Of a stretch of DNA of 64,000 bases, positions 53,414 through 61,524 are shown in pieces (position 1 is the first letter of the stretch; every line of letters starts with the position of its first letter). Made by a program: the position numbers and the translations under genes. The DNA comes from Sphingobacterium paucimobilis HER1398 (GTDB taxonomy: Bacteria > Bacteroidota > Bacteroidia > Sphingobacteriales > Sphingobacteriaceae), in the NCBI RefSeq assembly GCF_000416985.1, contig NZ_ATDL01000012.1, positions 145,927 through 209,926 on the forward strand. Reading direction: 5' to 3'. The notes beneath the pieces were generated by a model. It was not told where the DNA came from and ran no database searches. It worked only from the letters and a program-made list of their open reading frames with translations.

Positions 53414-54292
53414 ATGAAAAACGTAACAAACATCCTATTGGCCTCAGCCCTTGCTGTAGCACTTGTCTCTTGCAAAAAAAGTAACTCGCCAGGCGACGAC
53501 ACAGACAGTCCTGCCGTCAACAATGTCACCCTGCAATTTGACAATACCTTCAAGGACAAAACCATTGTACTCGGCGATGCCAGTTCCACCCAAGCTAGCG
53601 TAAATATTTCCGCTGAAGGCCAGACACATCAGTTTGCCGAGCTCAAGTATGTCATCAGCAATATCCGCTTGGTCAAAGCCGATGGTCAGGAAGTACCCTA
53701 CAACAGCGATAACCTAGACAAAGGTGCCACAGTGATCAATCATGCTAAACCGGCAACCTTGAGCTATGTCCTGTCCGATATCCCTGCCGCTACTTACAAG
53801 AAGCTCAAGTTTGGCTTGGGTGTACAGCAAGACCTCAACACCTTAGACGAGGTACGTTTTCCAAATTTCTACGCTGCAGCCGGTAAAAACGATACCGAGA
53901 TGATGTGGGAATGGGGAACGGGATACCGCTTTACCAAGATTGAAGGATTCTACGACACCGACAAAAAGAAACTGTCGATCCACACCGGCAGTACCTTAGA
54001 CGGCGAAAAAGAAAATCCGGAAAGCTATGTACCGGGTGTCGATGCGTACCGAGACATCACCTTGACACTACCCGAAGCAGCCCTGGTAGGCAAGACGGCT
54101 CCTGTCATCCATATCAGAGCCGACTTTGACAAATTGTTGAGTGGTAAAACAAAAGCCATAAAATTAGGTAAAGGCAATGCGACACCAAGCATTCACACCG
54201 CCGATGGCATGGTCGAATTTGTTGACAACCTTGGTGGCAATGGCAAATCCGATCCATCGGGCATGTTTTCTGTCACTGGTGTAAAAAACTAA
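53414..54292 (+). CDS. mbnP: MbnP-like copper-binding lipoprotein
   Basis: 292 residues with a lipobox-like LVSC (Cys20). The family hallmark is MMWEWGTGYRFTKIEG at 163-178, with two tryptophans (165 and 167), followed by a His in LSIHTGSTL (His190). In the characterised MbnP, a tryptophan is oxidised to kynurenine by MbnH and forms part of a copper site. The first half has AELKYVISNIRLVKADGQEV and the DIPAATYKKLKFGLGV stretch typical of the family. It lies between the OprC-like receptor and the diheme gene. Function by homology: periplasmic copper binding; lipid anchoring here is visible, whereas many homologues are soluble. Confidence 0.82.
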   Translation: MKNVTNILLASALAVALVSCKKSNSPGDDTDSPAVNNVTLQFDNTFKDKTIVLGDASSTQASVNISAEGQTHQFAELKYVISNIRLVKADGQEVPYNSDNLDKGATVINHAKPATLSYVLSDIPAATYKKLKFGLGVQQDLNTLDEVRFPNFYAAAGKNDTEMMWEWGTGYRFTKIEGFYDTDKKKLSIHTGSTLDGEKENPESYVPGVDAYRDITLTLPEAALVGKTAPVIHIRADFDKLLSGKTKAIKLGKGNATPSIHTADGMVEFVDNLGGNGKSDPSGMFSVTGVKN

Positions 54293-54306
54293 AACACACT
54301 AACGCC

Positions 54307-54338
54307 AGGGGGTGCCTGCATCAGGCAGCGCACCCCCT
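54307..54338 (+). other. GC-rich hairpin between mbnP and mbnH genes
   Basis: AGGGGGTG (54307-54314) pairs with CACCCCCT (54331-54338), and inside it CCTG/CAGG (54315-54318 with 54322-54325) can also pair. A T-run is lacking, so it is more likely a stability or partial-termination element than a full terminator. It ends 18 bases before the mbnH ATG. Confidence 0.6.
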
Positions 54339-54356
54339 ACTTTATCCGCATCACAG

Positions 54357-55388
54357 ATGAAAAAAAACATCAGCATCCTCGCCCTGTCCCTGATCCTACT
54401 CGCCTTGGCCTGCAACCGCAAGGAGGCCGAAGAAGAGCTGACCATTGACAATCCTGAGCTTGCTCTGTCTATCCCTGAAGGATTCCCAGCGCTGAACGAG
54501 GCTTTTTATAAGAACAAGCCGACCAAATACGGGGTCGAACTTGGCGAAAAGCTGTTCCATGAAAAAAGGCTCAGCGGCAACAATACCATCTCCTGCGGCA
54601 GCTGCCACCAACAGTCCAAAGCCTTTAGCGACAGCGAGGCACAGGCTATCGGCATCTACGGACGTGTAGGCCTGCGCAATACCCCGCCCATCCAGAACCT
54701 GGCCTTTATCAAGCATTACAATTGGGACGGCAACAAGCGCCAGCTGGAGAAACAGCCCCTCGTACCCATCATCACCCACGAAGAGATGGCCTCCTCCATT
54801 GTGCAGGTCATGGGCAAGCTCCAGAGCGATCAAGCGTACCAGACGCTGTTCCGACAAGCCTTTGGCGACAGCCAGATCACCCCAGAGCGCATATACAGCA
54901 GCATCGCTCAGTACGAATACAGCCTCATCTCCGCCAACAGCAAATACGATAAGGTGCGACGCCAAGAAGGCGTACATTTCAGTGCGATCGAGGCTCGAGG
55001 CCACCAACTGTTTCAGGCCAAATGCGCCAGTTGCCACAGCGGCGAACTGTTTACCGACCAGAGCTTCCGCAACATCGGATTCCCACTAAACCCCAGCAGC
55101 GAAGAAGCCGGCCGTGCCCGTGTCACCGGCATCCGCGAAGACTATATGCGCTTCCGTGTCCCCTCGTTGCGCAATATCGCCTACACCGCCCCTTACGGCA
55201 GCTTTGGGCAGTTCAAGACCCTAGAAGAAGTGCTCGACTATTTCGACAAAGGCGTGCTCCATGCCGACAACCTGGATCCTATTCTACAGCAGGCCGGCAA
55301 TCGAATCCCGATGAGCACCAGCGAAAAAGAGGCCATTGTCTCCTTCCTGCACACCTTGAGTGACGAAGCATTCATCGGCAGGCCATAG
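54357..55388 (+). CDS. mbnH: MbnH/MauG-like diheme cytochrome c peroxidase family lipoprotein
   Basis: 343 residues from the ATG at 54357, which places lipobox LALAC (Cys19) correctly. Two heme c motifs are present: CGSCH (80-84) and CASCH (223-227). The C-terminal stretch RFRVPSLRNIAYTAPYG aligns with the diheme family, but the usual MHDG after APY, where Met can ligate the second heme, reads GSFGQF. Loss of that Met is expected of MauG/MbnH-type enzymes rather than of true peroxidases. MbnH oxidises a Trp of MbnP, encoded immediately upstream. Peroxidase activity cannot be excluded. It is the last clear member of the operon. Confidence 0.83.
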   Translation: MKKNISILALSLILLALACNRKEAEEELTIDNPELALSIPEGFPALNEAFYKNKPTKYGVELGEKLFHEKRLSGNNTISCGSCHQQSKAFSDSEAQAIGIYGRVGLRNTPPIQNLAFIKHYNWDGNKRQLEKQPLVPIITHEEMASSIVQVMGKLQSDQAYQTLFRQAFGDSQITPERIYSSIAQYEYSLISANSKYDKVRRQEGVHFSAIEARGHQLFQAKCASCHSGELFTDQSFRNIGFPLNPSSEEAGRARVTGIREDYMRFRVPSLRNIAYTAPYGSFGQFKTLEEVLDYFDKGVLHADNLDPILQQAGNRIPMSTSEKEAIVSFLHTLSDEAFIGRP

Positions 55389-55500
55389 CCCAGCGTCCCC
55401 CTTTTAAAAACAAGTTTTTATTTTCTTCCACAGAAAATTGTAAATTGCTGTGCTGTTATGGCCAATAGGGGTCATAATGAACAACAATAAAAGGGTAAAA

Positions 55501-56301
55501 ATGAGCACAGAATACGACTATGTGGCGATAAACCGCCAATCTTGGAACAACCGAACCGAAACACACCTCAAGTCCGATTTTTATAACCTGGAAGGTTTCC
55601 TTCAGGGAGACAGTTCCCTTAATGCGATCGAACTTGATCTGTTGGGAGACATACAGGGCAAGTCCATCCTCCACCTGCAATGTCATTTTGGACAGGACAG
55701 CATCTCCCTCAGCAGACTGGGTGCCAGCGTCACCGGTGTCGACCTCTCGGACAAAGCCATCGCCAGCGCCCGTGAGATCACACAACAGACCCAGACCGAC
55801 ACCACCTTCATCTGCTGCGATGTCTACGACCTCCCGGCACACCTGGACGAGACCTTCGACATCGTCTACACCAGCTACGGCGTCATAGGCTGGCTGCCCG
55901 ATCTGGACAAATGGGCCAAGGTGATAGCCAGATTTCTAAAACCTGGAGGAAAGCTCGTTTTTGTGGAATTCCACCCCGTGGTATGGATGTTTGATGATGA
56001 TTTCGAAAAGATCGGCTATCGCTATTTCAACTCAGGAGCTATTATCGAAAGTGAAAACGGAACCTATGCCGACAAAGACGCCGACATCAGTCAAGACTAC
56101 GTCTGTTGGAATCATGGATTGAGCGAGGTGGTCAACAGCCTTCTCCGCAATGGTCTTGAACTCAAGTCCCTGGACGAATTCGATTATTCGCCCTACAATT
56201 GTTTTAATAAAACTATCGAGTTCGAACCGAAAAAATACCGCATAGCCCATCTCGATGACAAGATACCCATGGTATACGCCTTGGTAGCGGAGAAAAAATA
56301 A
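55501..56301 (+). CDS. Class I SAM-dependent methyltransferase
   Basis: 266 residues from the ATG at 55501; an in-frame ATG at 55477 would add eight residues. Motif I is ILHLQCHFGQDSISLSRLG with acidic VTGVDLSDKAI as motif II, and the DVYDLPAHL stretch is motif III. It methylates an unknown small substrate. It follows the diheme gene by 112 bases with a different leader, so it need not belong to the copper-type operon. A perfect 14-bp terminator follows. Confidence 0.88.
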   Translation: MSTEYDYVAINRQSWNNRTETHLKSDFYNLEGFLQGDSSLNAIELDLLGDIQGKSILHLQCHFGQDSISLSRLGASVTGVDLSDKAIASAREITQQTQTDTTFICCDVYDLPAHLDETFDIVYTSYGVIGWLPDLDKWAKVIARFLKPGGKLVFVEFHPVVWMFDDDFEKIGYRYFNSGAIIESENGTYADKDADISQDYVCWNHGLSEVVNSLLRNGLELKSLDEFDYSPYNCFNKTIEFEPKKYRIAHLDDKIPMVYALVAEKK

Positions 56302-56324
56302 CGGAATAGCATGTTAGGTTAACA

Positions 56325-56357
56325 AAAAAGGCCATCTTTCTTTAAGATGGCCTTTTT
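56325..56357. terminator. Terminator between methyltransferase and exporter genes
   Basis: AAAAAGGCCATCTT (56325-56338) pairs perfectly with AAGATGGCCTTTTT (56344-56357), with a 5-base loop. A and T runs on both sides suit both converging genes. Confidence 0.92.
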
Positions 56358-56379
56358 ACCGCAATATAGCACAGACGCC

Positions 56380-57543
56380 CTACTTGGACATCCGAAATCC
56401 AATCAACACAAAAGGAATCGTCCCCACCATCACCAGCGCCGTGGTCAGCAGGGCCGTACCTGAAAACAGAGACACAATCCCACTCGCCAAGAAACAAGTC
56501 CCCAGTTGCAATGCATTCTGCATCGCTGCTGCTTTACCCAAGCTGTTGGGAAAGAGCTTCATCGCCTCCGCCACCACGATCGGGTAGCAAGCACCATTGG
56601 CCAATGCCATCAAACAAAAAGGAACCAACAGCATCACCAGTGTCGGTGTCGTGACCAGTGTGATCACCAATACCCCGATCACCGCTACCGAATAAAGAGC
56701 CAGCAAATAAGGCAAGATACGCTTGCCCGGGATCCGATCCGACAGCGCTCGGTAGCCATAGCCCCCCAGCATAAAAGCGATCGTCTGCGGCACAAAGCTA
56801 AAACCGATCTGCGCTTCGCTGTAACCCAGCTCTTTTAAAAAGAAGGGTGATCCCGTCAGCCAGGCAAAAAAAGCACCCGAGCAGACCGCATAGATCATCA
56901 CATTGCCGATATAGGTTCTAGACCGCAACAATTGCAGGTAAGACTCCCCCTTCACAGGTGTACCGTCCTTCACCGTCGCCGTATTCCGATTTAAGGTAAT
57001 TGTATAAGCAATCAAAGGCAACGTAATCAGTGCCAACACGATAAAAATAGATCTCCAACTGAAGTGATCCAATAAAAACACCCCCAGTAGAGGCGCCAAT
57101 GCTGGAGACAGCGCGACCAGTGGCATGATCGAAGCGAACACCTTATTCGTCTGCTCCGCCGGATAGCGTTCGATCACCAGCGCCTGCCAGCTCACAGCAG
57201 CAGCACATACCCCCACCGCCTGTATCAGGCGCAGCACCAACAGTGCCGTCACACTGTCCGTAAAATAAATAGAAACCGATGCGGCCGTAAAAATCCCCAA
57301 TCCCATCAAGATCGAACGGGGCTTTCCGATGCGATCCGACAATGGGCCCCACAACAGCTGCCCTATAGCATAGCCCGCCAAAAACAAGGTCAGACTGGCG
57401 CTGATACTATTTTTGCTCGTATCGAGGTCGATACGCATCTTATCAAACGCCGGTAGGTACATATCCGTTGCCAAAAAACCGATCACACTCAATCCGGCCA
57501 GGTACACCAAAAACAGGAAACTGTTCTTCTCTTTATTCACCAT
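56380..57543 (-). CDS. Bcr/CflA family multidrug efflux MFS transporter
   Basis: 387 residues with 12 membrane helices. Motif A between helices 2 and 3 reads LLWGPLSDRIGKPRSILMG, and FLATDMYLPAFDKM in helix 1 is the Bcr/CflA signature. It exports drugs or small metabolites by proton antiport; the substrate is unknown. Helix 4-5 holds RLIQAVGVCAAAVSWQALVI. It has its own promoter at 57579-57572 on the minus strand. Confidence 0.93.
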   Translation of the reverse strand: MVNKEKNSFLFLVYLAGLSVIGFLATDMYLPAFDKMRIDLDTSKNSISASLTLFLAGYAIGQLLWGPLSDRIGKPRSILMGLGIFTAASVSIYFTDSVTALLVLRLIQAVGVCAAAVSWQALVIERYPAEQTNKVFASIMPLVALSPALAPLLGVFLLDHFSWRSIFIVLALITLPLIAYTITLNRNTATVKDGTPVKGESYLQLLRSRTYIGNVMIYAVCSGAFFAWLTGSPFFLKELGYSEAQIGFSFVPQTIAFMLGGYGYRALSDRIPGKRILPYLLALYSVAVIGVLVITLVTTPTLVMLLVPFCLMALANGACYPIVVAEAMKLFPNSLGKAAAMQNALQLGTCFLASGIVSLFSGTALLTTALVMVGTIPFVLIGFRMSK

Positions 57544-57571
57544 CTATACAATTCTTTTTTTAATCAAGCTG

Positions 57572-57579
57572 CAAAGGTA
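57572..57579 (-). promoter_or_regulatory. -7 element of the Bcr/CflA gene
   Basis: Minus-strand TACCTTTG (57579-57572) matches TAnnTTTG, 29 bases before the ATG. Confidence 0.5.
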
Positions 57580-57682
57580 ATACAAAAGCGCTTTAACACT
57601 TTTCATTTCGCATATTTTTACCTAAAAACAACGAAGGCACCTATCGGCGCCCTCGTATCATTATATAATCATTTGGTTTGGT

Positions 57683-58432
57683 CTATTGAAAGGGAAGTAC
57701 ATATCCCGCACCGATCGTAAAGAACGTATTGTGCAATTTGATCGGCAGGTGACCCGTCGGCGCGTCAATCACATTATTGACCCCATAACTGAATACCCCC
57801 CGGATCTGCCACACTGGTGTAAGCGCATACACGCCACCCACATGCACCCCGATATCCGTTTTATTCACCAACTTGGACACGTCGAAGGTTGCACTTTCGA
57901 TCTCTATCTTCGGTGTTGTCGGATCTCCCAAGCGCACATAGGCATTATGCACACTGCCCTCAAAAGAGCGGTGCAGCGCACGGGCGATAGAAAATCCACC
58001 GAGCAGCGACCACCTCGAGTTGAGCTCATAATGCGCCGATACCGGCAGCTCCAGGTACAAGTTGTTGAACGACGAGCCCACCGAACCGGTAAAATAACCG
58101 ATAAATCCCGGTATAGGCTGATTCTCAAACTCGATCATCGCTTTAAAATTCTCCGCAAAAGCCCTGGTCTTCATACCCTTATTGACCAGGTTTAGCCCCG
58201 ACGAAACCGTCAGCTTATCATTGGCTTTATAAAACGGCACCTCTACCCCTATGGAAAACGGATTGACCGGCTTATAGCTTTCCACCTCACGGATCTCCTG
58301 CGGAATAGAAGCAGGTGTCACGCCCCCGATATGCACACCGGCATGAAAGATCACACGATCCACACCGACCTGCGCATAGGCCCCCCACGTAGTCGCACAA
58401 GCAACCACCAATACTACAAAACACCTTATCAT
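57683..58432 (-). CDS. Outer-membrane beta-barrel protein
   Basis: 249 residues. A signal peptide (about 1-20, ending AYA before QVGV) is followed by alternating hydrophobic strands typical of an eight-strand porin-like barrel, for instance FSIGVEVPFYKANDKLTVSS and SGLNLVNKGM, ending HNTFFTIGAGYVLPFQ with the terminal aromatic residue that guides barrel insertion. I recognise no named family. It overlaps the upstream lipoprotein gene by four bases, so it is translated with it. Confidence 0.78.
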   Translation of the reverse strand: MIRCFVVLVVACATTWGAYAQVGVDRVIFHAGVHIGGVTPASIPQEIREVESYKPVNPFSIGVEVPFYKANDKLTVSSGLNLVNKGMKTRAFAENFKAMIEFENQPIPGFIGYFTGSVGSSFNNLYLELPVSAHYELNSRWSLLGGFSIARALHRSFEGSVHNAYVRLGDPTTPKIEIESATFDVSKLVNKTDIGVHVGGVYALTPVWQIRGVFSYGVNNVIDAPTGHLPIKLHNTFFTIGAGYVLPFQ

Positions 58433-59580
58433 TTGATCGTAATCTTTATATCATCCACTAATAATACACTACCTACCGCTCCCTGAAAGATATCTCCATT
58501 TTTACTGGCACTGAGCACGATAGCCAACTTATACTTACCCCCTGCAAAGCCTTCCACTTCTGGCACTTTGACGTACTTAAACGGAATGTCAAAAGCCTTA
58601 AAGTCCTTCGCTGCAGCCGCTTCCCCATCGTACAACAATGCAGTTGCCACGATACTCTTGTCCGTCAGCAGATTGGTACCATCGAGATAATCCACCTTGG
58701 TACGTGATTTCAGTTCGTCCGCGTCAAACAAGACTGCCACGATCGAGCAGGTATCCTTGGCATTGGCCATCGGTCTGCTGTTGTGATCGATCACCTGCTT
58801 GCCCGGTGTATAGTGATAGAAGCCCGAGAACGAGTCCGGTGCCCCCTCTATAGGACGTCCAAAATGCGTCGACTGCAAGGGATCCCCCATCACATTGCCG
58901 GCATCAAACTCGCCCATAAAGATATTTCCTGCGGCAATCGGTTTCTTCGCCCCCGCACCAAAGGTACCCGTCGACTTGGTCTCCAACTTGACCGCAGTCT
59001 CTCCGCTGTGTACCGTCGTGCTGAACTGCATAGGGTACAGCGCAGGCTGCTTCTTGGTGATCGGCGATATACTGAATACAAAACCCGCATTGCCCGAGTC
59101 CCAGGTATCCTGCCGACGACCGTCACGCAGGTGGAAGAATTCGGTATACTTATTCTTGTCATGGATGACATAATTCTCAAAATCATATTCCAGCGGCATA
59201 AAGGTCACCCTTTCATCCGTCATCGTCACCGTATATTTCTTGCTGAACTCCCCGTTCTCGGAAGTCACCGTATAGACCACCGGTTCGGTAAAATCCTGCA
59301 CCGATCCACTTTGCGGCACACTGGAGGCCCCACGACTCAGCGTAAAGGCAAATACATACGCCTTGACATCCACCTTTTGATCATCTACAAAAAGCTTCAC
59401 CTCCTTATTGGTGACCACGGGATCCGCAAAAAAGTCCCCCTCACGAGACACCACGGATAGAATATCTGCTTCAATATTCGGCAGCGCCTTTTTGATACAG
59501 CCCGTAAACAGTGCGGGCAGCATACCCAAGGACAGGCAGCAAAAAACAAGAAGCAGACGAGAAAATGACTTTACTATCAT
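58429..59580 (-). CDS. PCMD-domain lipoprotein
   Basis: 383 residues with lipobox LFTGC (Cys28). After an Ig-like linker (about 35-125), the C-terminal two thirds (about 130-380) form the PCMD (putative carbohydrate metabolism) domain, with TWDSGNAGFVFSIS, HFGRPIEGAPDSFSGFYHYTPG and VGSVLLVDDIKITIK. PCMD proteins are common near polysaccharide-use loci in Bacteroidota and are thought to bind carbohydrate; the function is not proven. It is surface or periplasm anchored. It shares a four-base overlap with the barrel gene downstream, and the amide hydrolase lies upstream by about 50 bases. Confidence 0.8.
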   Translation of the reverse strand: MIVKSFSRLLLVFCCLSLGMLPALFTGCIKKALPNIEADILSVVSREGDFFADPVVTNKEVKLFVDDQKVDVKAYVFAFTLSRGASSVPQSGSVQDFTEPVVYTVTSENGEFSKKYTVTMTDERVTFMPLEYDFENYVIHDKNKYTEFFHLRDGRRQDTWDSGNAGFVFSISPITKKQPALYPMQFSTTVHSGETAVKLETKSTGTFGAGAKKPIAAGNIFMGEFDAGNVMGDPLQSTHFGRPIEGAPDSFSGFYHYTPGKQVIDHNSRPMANAKDTCSIVAVLFDADELKSRTKVDYLDGTNLLTDKSIVATALLYDGEAAAAKDFKAFDIPFKYVKVPEVEGFAGGKYKLAIVLSASKNGDIFQGAVGSVLLVDDIKITIK

Positions 59581-59628
59581 CTGACTGTACTGATATTTTA
59601 TAGTGTTGAAGATTAAAACGATTACCGA

Positions 59629-60669
59629 TTAGATACCCACAAATTGGAAAGGCTTTGCCGCTTTAAAATTGGCATTGGACAATCCATTGAACGTCGAAAA
59701 CGCCTTCAGATCCAACATCATCGTCTTAGACCCTTCCGCCAGGTTGAATTTCTTCAGATCCACCCAAAACGTATTTGGCGTCAGCACCGTTTCAAAATAG
59801 TACACCTTATTGCGCTGATCCGCTACCGATCTCCAACGTGTAGACGATATATTAGGCTCTGTTTCAGAACTGATACCAAAGGGAACGGAACAGTTGCGTA
59901 TCACCGAAAACACACTCGCTACCGAGGTACGTGTATCTTCCGTCTGTGGGATCGCATTGATATAATACGAAGCACGGACGAAGCGGTCAGCCGCACGGTT
60001 GGTACCCGGCAACATCACCGTACCTGGGATACCCTTCCAGTACTTGTTCAGCGCCAGCTGCTCTTCAAAGATTGGCGAGTTGGTCATCACCGTATAGGTC
60101 GGGCTGTGGTGTATCACCAATTTGCCATTGATATATTCCAAGATCGCATTATCACCCGTTGCATCCGAGATCGACAAGTGCAATGTCGTAAATTTCTGCG
60201 TGCCCGGTATGTAGTCACTCACCACGACAAAAGACTCTTTCCCCAGGTCAAGTACGGCTTCTTGTACCGTAGCGTAATTATCTAATACATACTGCGCCCA
60301 AGCTGAAATAGTCAGTCCTTGTTTACTTCCCGTCGGGTTATACTCCGCATATTGAGATTCCACCAGCCACAGCACATTCGCTACCAGTCCTTTTTCATTC
60401 ATGCCATCCGTAGTCGCAATATCCCATGCCGACGCGATGACCGAACCATACTTAGATTTCCATTTGACAGATTGTGCTCCCACCTCGCCGTTACGCTCCA
60501 ATCCGCGCGGGAATACCCATAGATTAGCAGCGATATCATCCTTCCAGTCCATACTGCGTGCCGTGATAATATTGCCATTCGGGCCTTTATAGACCACACG
60601 TGTACAAGCCCAAGCCTGAGTACCCAATAAAGCGCAGGCGGTCAATAGTGATGCAAATACTTTTTTCAT
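59629..60669 (-). CDS. Linear amide C-N hydrolase (bile salt hydrolase / penicillin V acylase family)
   Basis: 346 residues. A signal peptide (about 1-21) ends directly before Cys22 in WACTRVVYKG, so cleavage frees the catalytic N-terminal cysteine of this Ntn-hydrolase family. Arg38 and Asp41 in ARSMDWKDD sit at +16 and +19 from the cysteine, as Arg18 and Asp21 do in bile salt hydrolase. ITSPIF-like VMTNSPIFEEQLALNKYW carries the later conserved Asn. It hydrolyses amide bonds in the periplasm: acylated amino acids, N-acyl homoserine lactones or beta-lactam side chains are candidates. It is the first gene before the PCMD and barrel genes, and its upstream region contains direct repeats. Confidence 0.87.
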   Translation of the reverse strand: MKKVFASLLTACALLGTQAWACTRVVYKGPNGNIITARSMDWKDDIAANLWVFPRGLERNGEVGAQSVKWKSKYGSVIASAWDIATTDGMNEKGLVANVLWLVESQYAEYNPTGSKQGLTISAWAQYVLDNYATVQEAVLDLGKESFVVVSDYIPGTQKFTTLHLSISDATGDNAILEYINGKLVIHHSPTYTVMTNSPIFEEQLALNKYWKGIPGTVMLPGTNRAADRFVRASYYINAIPQTEDTRTSVASVFSVIRNCSVPFGISSETEPNISSTRWRSVADQRNKVYYFETVLTPNTFWVDLKKFNLAEGSKTMMLDLKAFSTFNGLSNANFKAAKPFQFVGI

Positions 60670-60817
60670 ATGTATATAGTTTGTTTCTTAATGGTCATAT
60701 GGAGTACTCATGGGTGTCTGTGCTTCGCTAAACATGAGTAGTTCATATGTATATAGTTTGTTTCTTAATGGTGATCCGTCAGCAGGCGAATCGGTTTGTT
60801 TTTTCAATGGTGATCGA
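60665..60817. repeat. 31-bp direct repeats upstream of the amide hydrolase gene
   Basis: 60665-60695 and 60742-60772 are identical over 31 bases (core GTATATAGTTTGTTTCTTAA), 77 bases apart, and 60795-60817 is a degenerate third copy sharing TTTGTTT then CAATGGTGATC. The first copy overlaps the hydrolase start codon, so the gene's 5' end appears duplicated upstream. Confidence 0.75.
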
Positions 60818-61524
60818 TACATACTGGACCATCCACTATTCGCCAAAACCCCGTTTACGAACAAAAGCCAGCTACAGTTTGATATCCAACGCTAAATTAG
60901 CATTTTATTCGCATAGCACGCAGCTATTTTTCTATATTTTTAGAAGAAAGAAAAAGCGTAAAAGTGTAAAGACATTCACGATTTCACCCTTTTACGGTTT
61001 CACCCCTAACTCCATCACTTGCGTAGTGAAACGAAGTCCCGATTCATCGGGAATGACTTCTCACTAGACTGCTTCTCAGGCTCGCAGTGACGTATTACCT
61101 ACGGTGAGCTCGCAAGCTCGGTTTGTAAACTATCTCGTCTTTGCGAGGTACGAAGCAATCTCTTAGTAAACCAGGTTTGTAAACTATATCGTCTTTGCGA
61201 GGTACGAAGCAATCTCTAAGTAAACTAGGTTTGTAAACCATCTCGTCTTTGCGAGGTACGAAGCAATCTCTAAGTAAACTAGGGACAAGCACCCTTCGTT
61301 CGCAATGACGTACAGTGTCATTATTCCTTACTTAATCAACAGATTGCTTTCCCGAAGTAAATTCGGGACAAGCACCCTTCATTCGCAATGACGTTGACTT
61401 TCATTCGCAGTGACGAAGAGCTCTTCACTCGATAACTCCATCACTGCGTAGCAAAACGAAGTCCCGATTCATCGGGAATAACTCGATCACTTGTTAACTT
61501 GATAACTTGTTCACTTCGTCACTC
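60670..61524. other. Repeat-rich intergenic region
   Basis: No gene is supported. It contains the 31-bp direct repeats (to 60817), a 54-bp tandem repeat block (61120-61281), and hairpin units near 61010-61054 and 61436-61479 which share 25 identical bases (core CGAAGTCCCGATTCATCGGG). Short GATAACTTGTTAACTTG-like repeats close it at 61485-61515. It resembles the dispersed palindromic repeats seen in many Bacteroidota intergenic spaces. Confidence 0.7.
61120..61281. repeat. Three tandem copies of a 54-bp unit
   Basis: Units at 61120-61173, 61174-61227 and 61228-61281 each begin GGTTTGTAAAC and contain CGTCTTTGCGAGGTACGAAG. Because 54 is divisible by three, the minus strand shows an 18-residue repeat, but this is not thought to be coding. 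Confidence 0.88.

Noticed and set aside
55389..56301. The methyltransferase as a sixth member of the copper-type operon.
   Set aside because: A 112-base gap precedes it, and the enzyme shows no link to metal or heme chemistry. Co-transcription is possible but unsupported.
61120..61281. Possible CRISPR array.
   Set aside because: The units are directly abutting 54-bp copies without unique spacers, and no cas genes are present.
61095..61292. A 65-residue minus-strand ORF with an 18-residue internal repeat.
   Set aside because: It is produced by the 54-bp tandem DNA repeat, whose length is a multiple of three. There is no start signal or family match, and similar repeats occur as non-coding elements.
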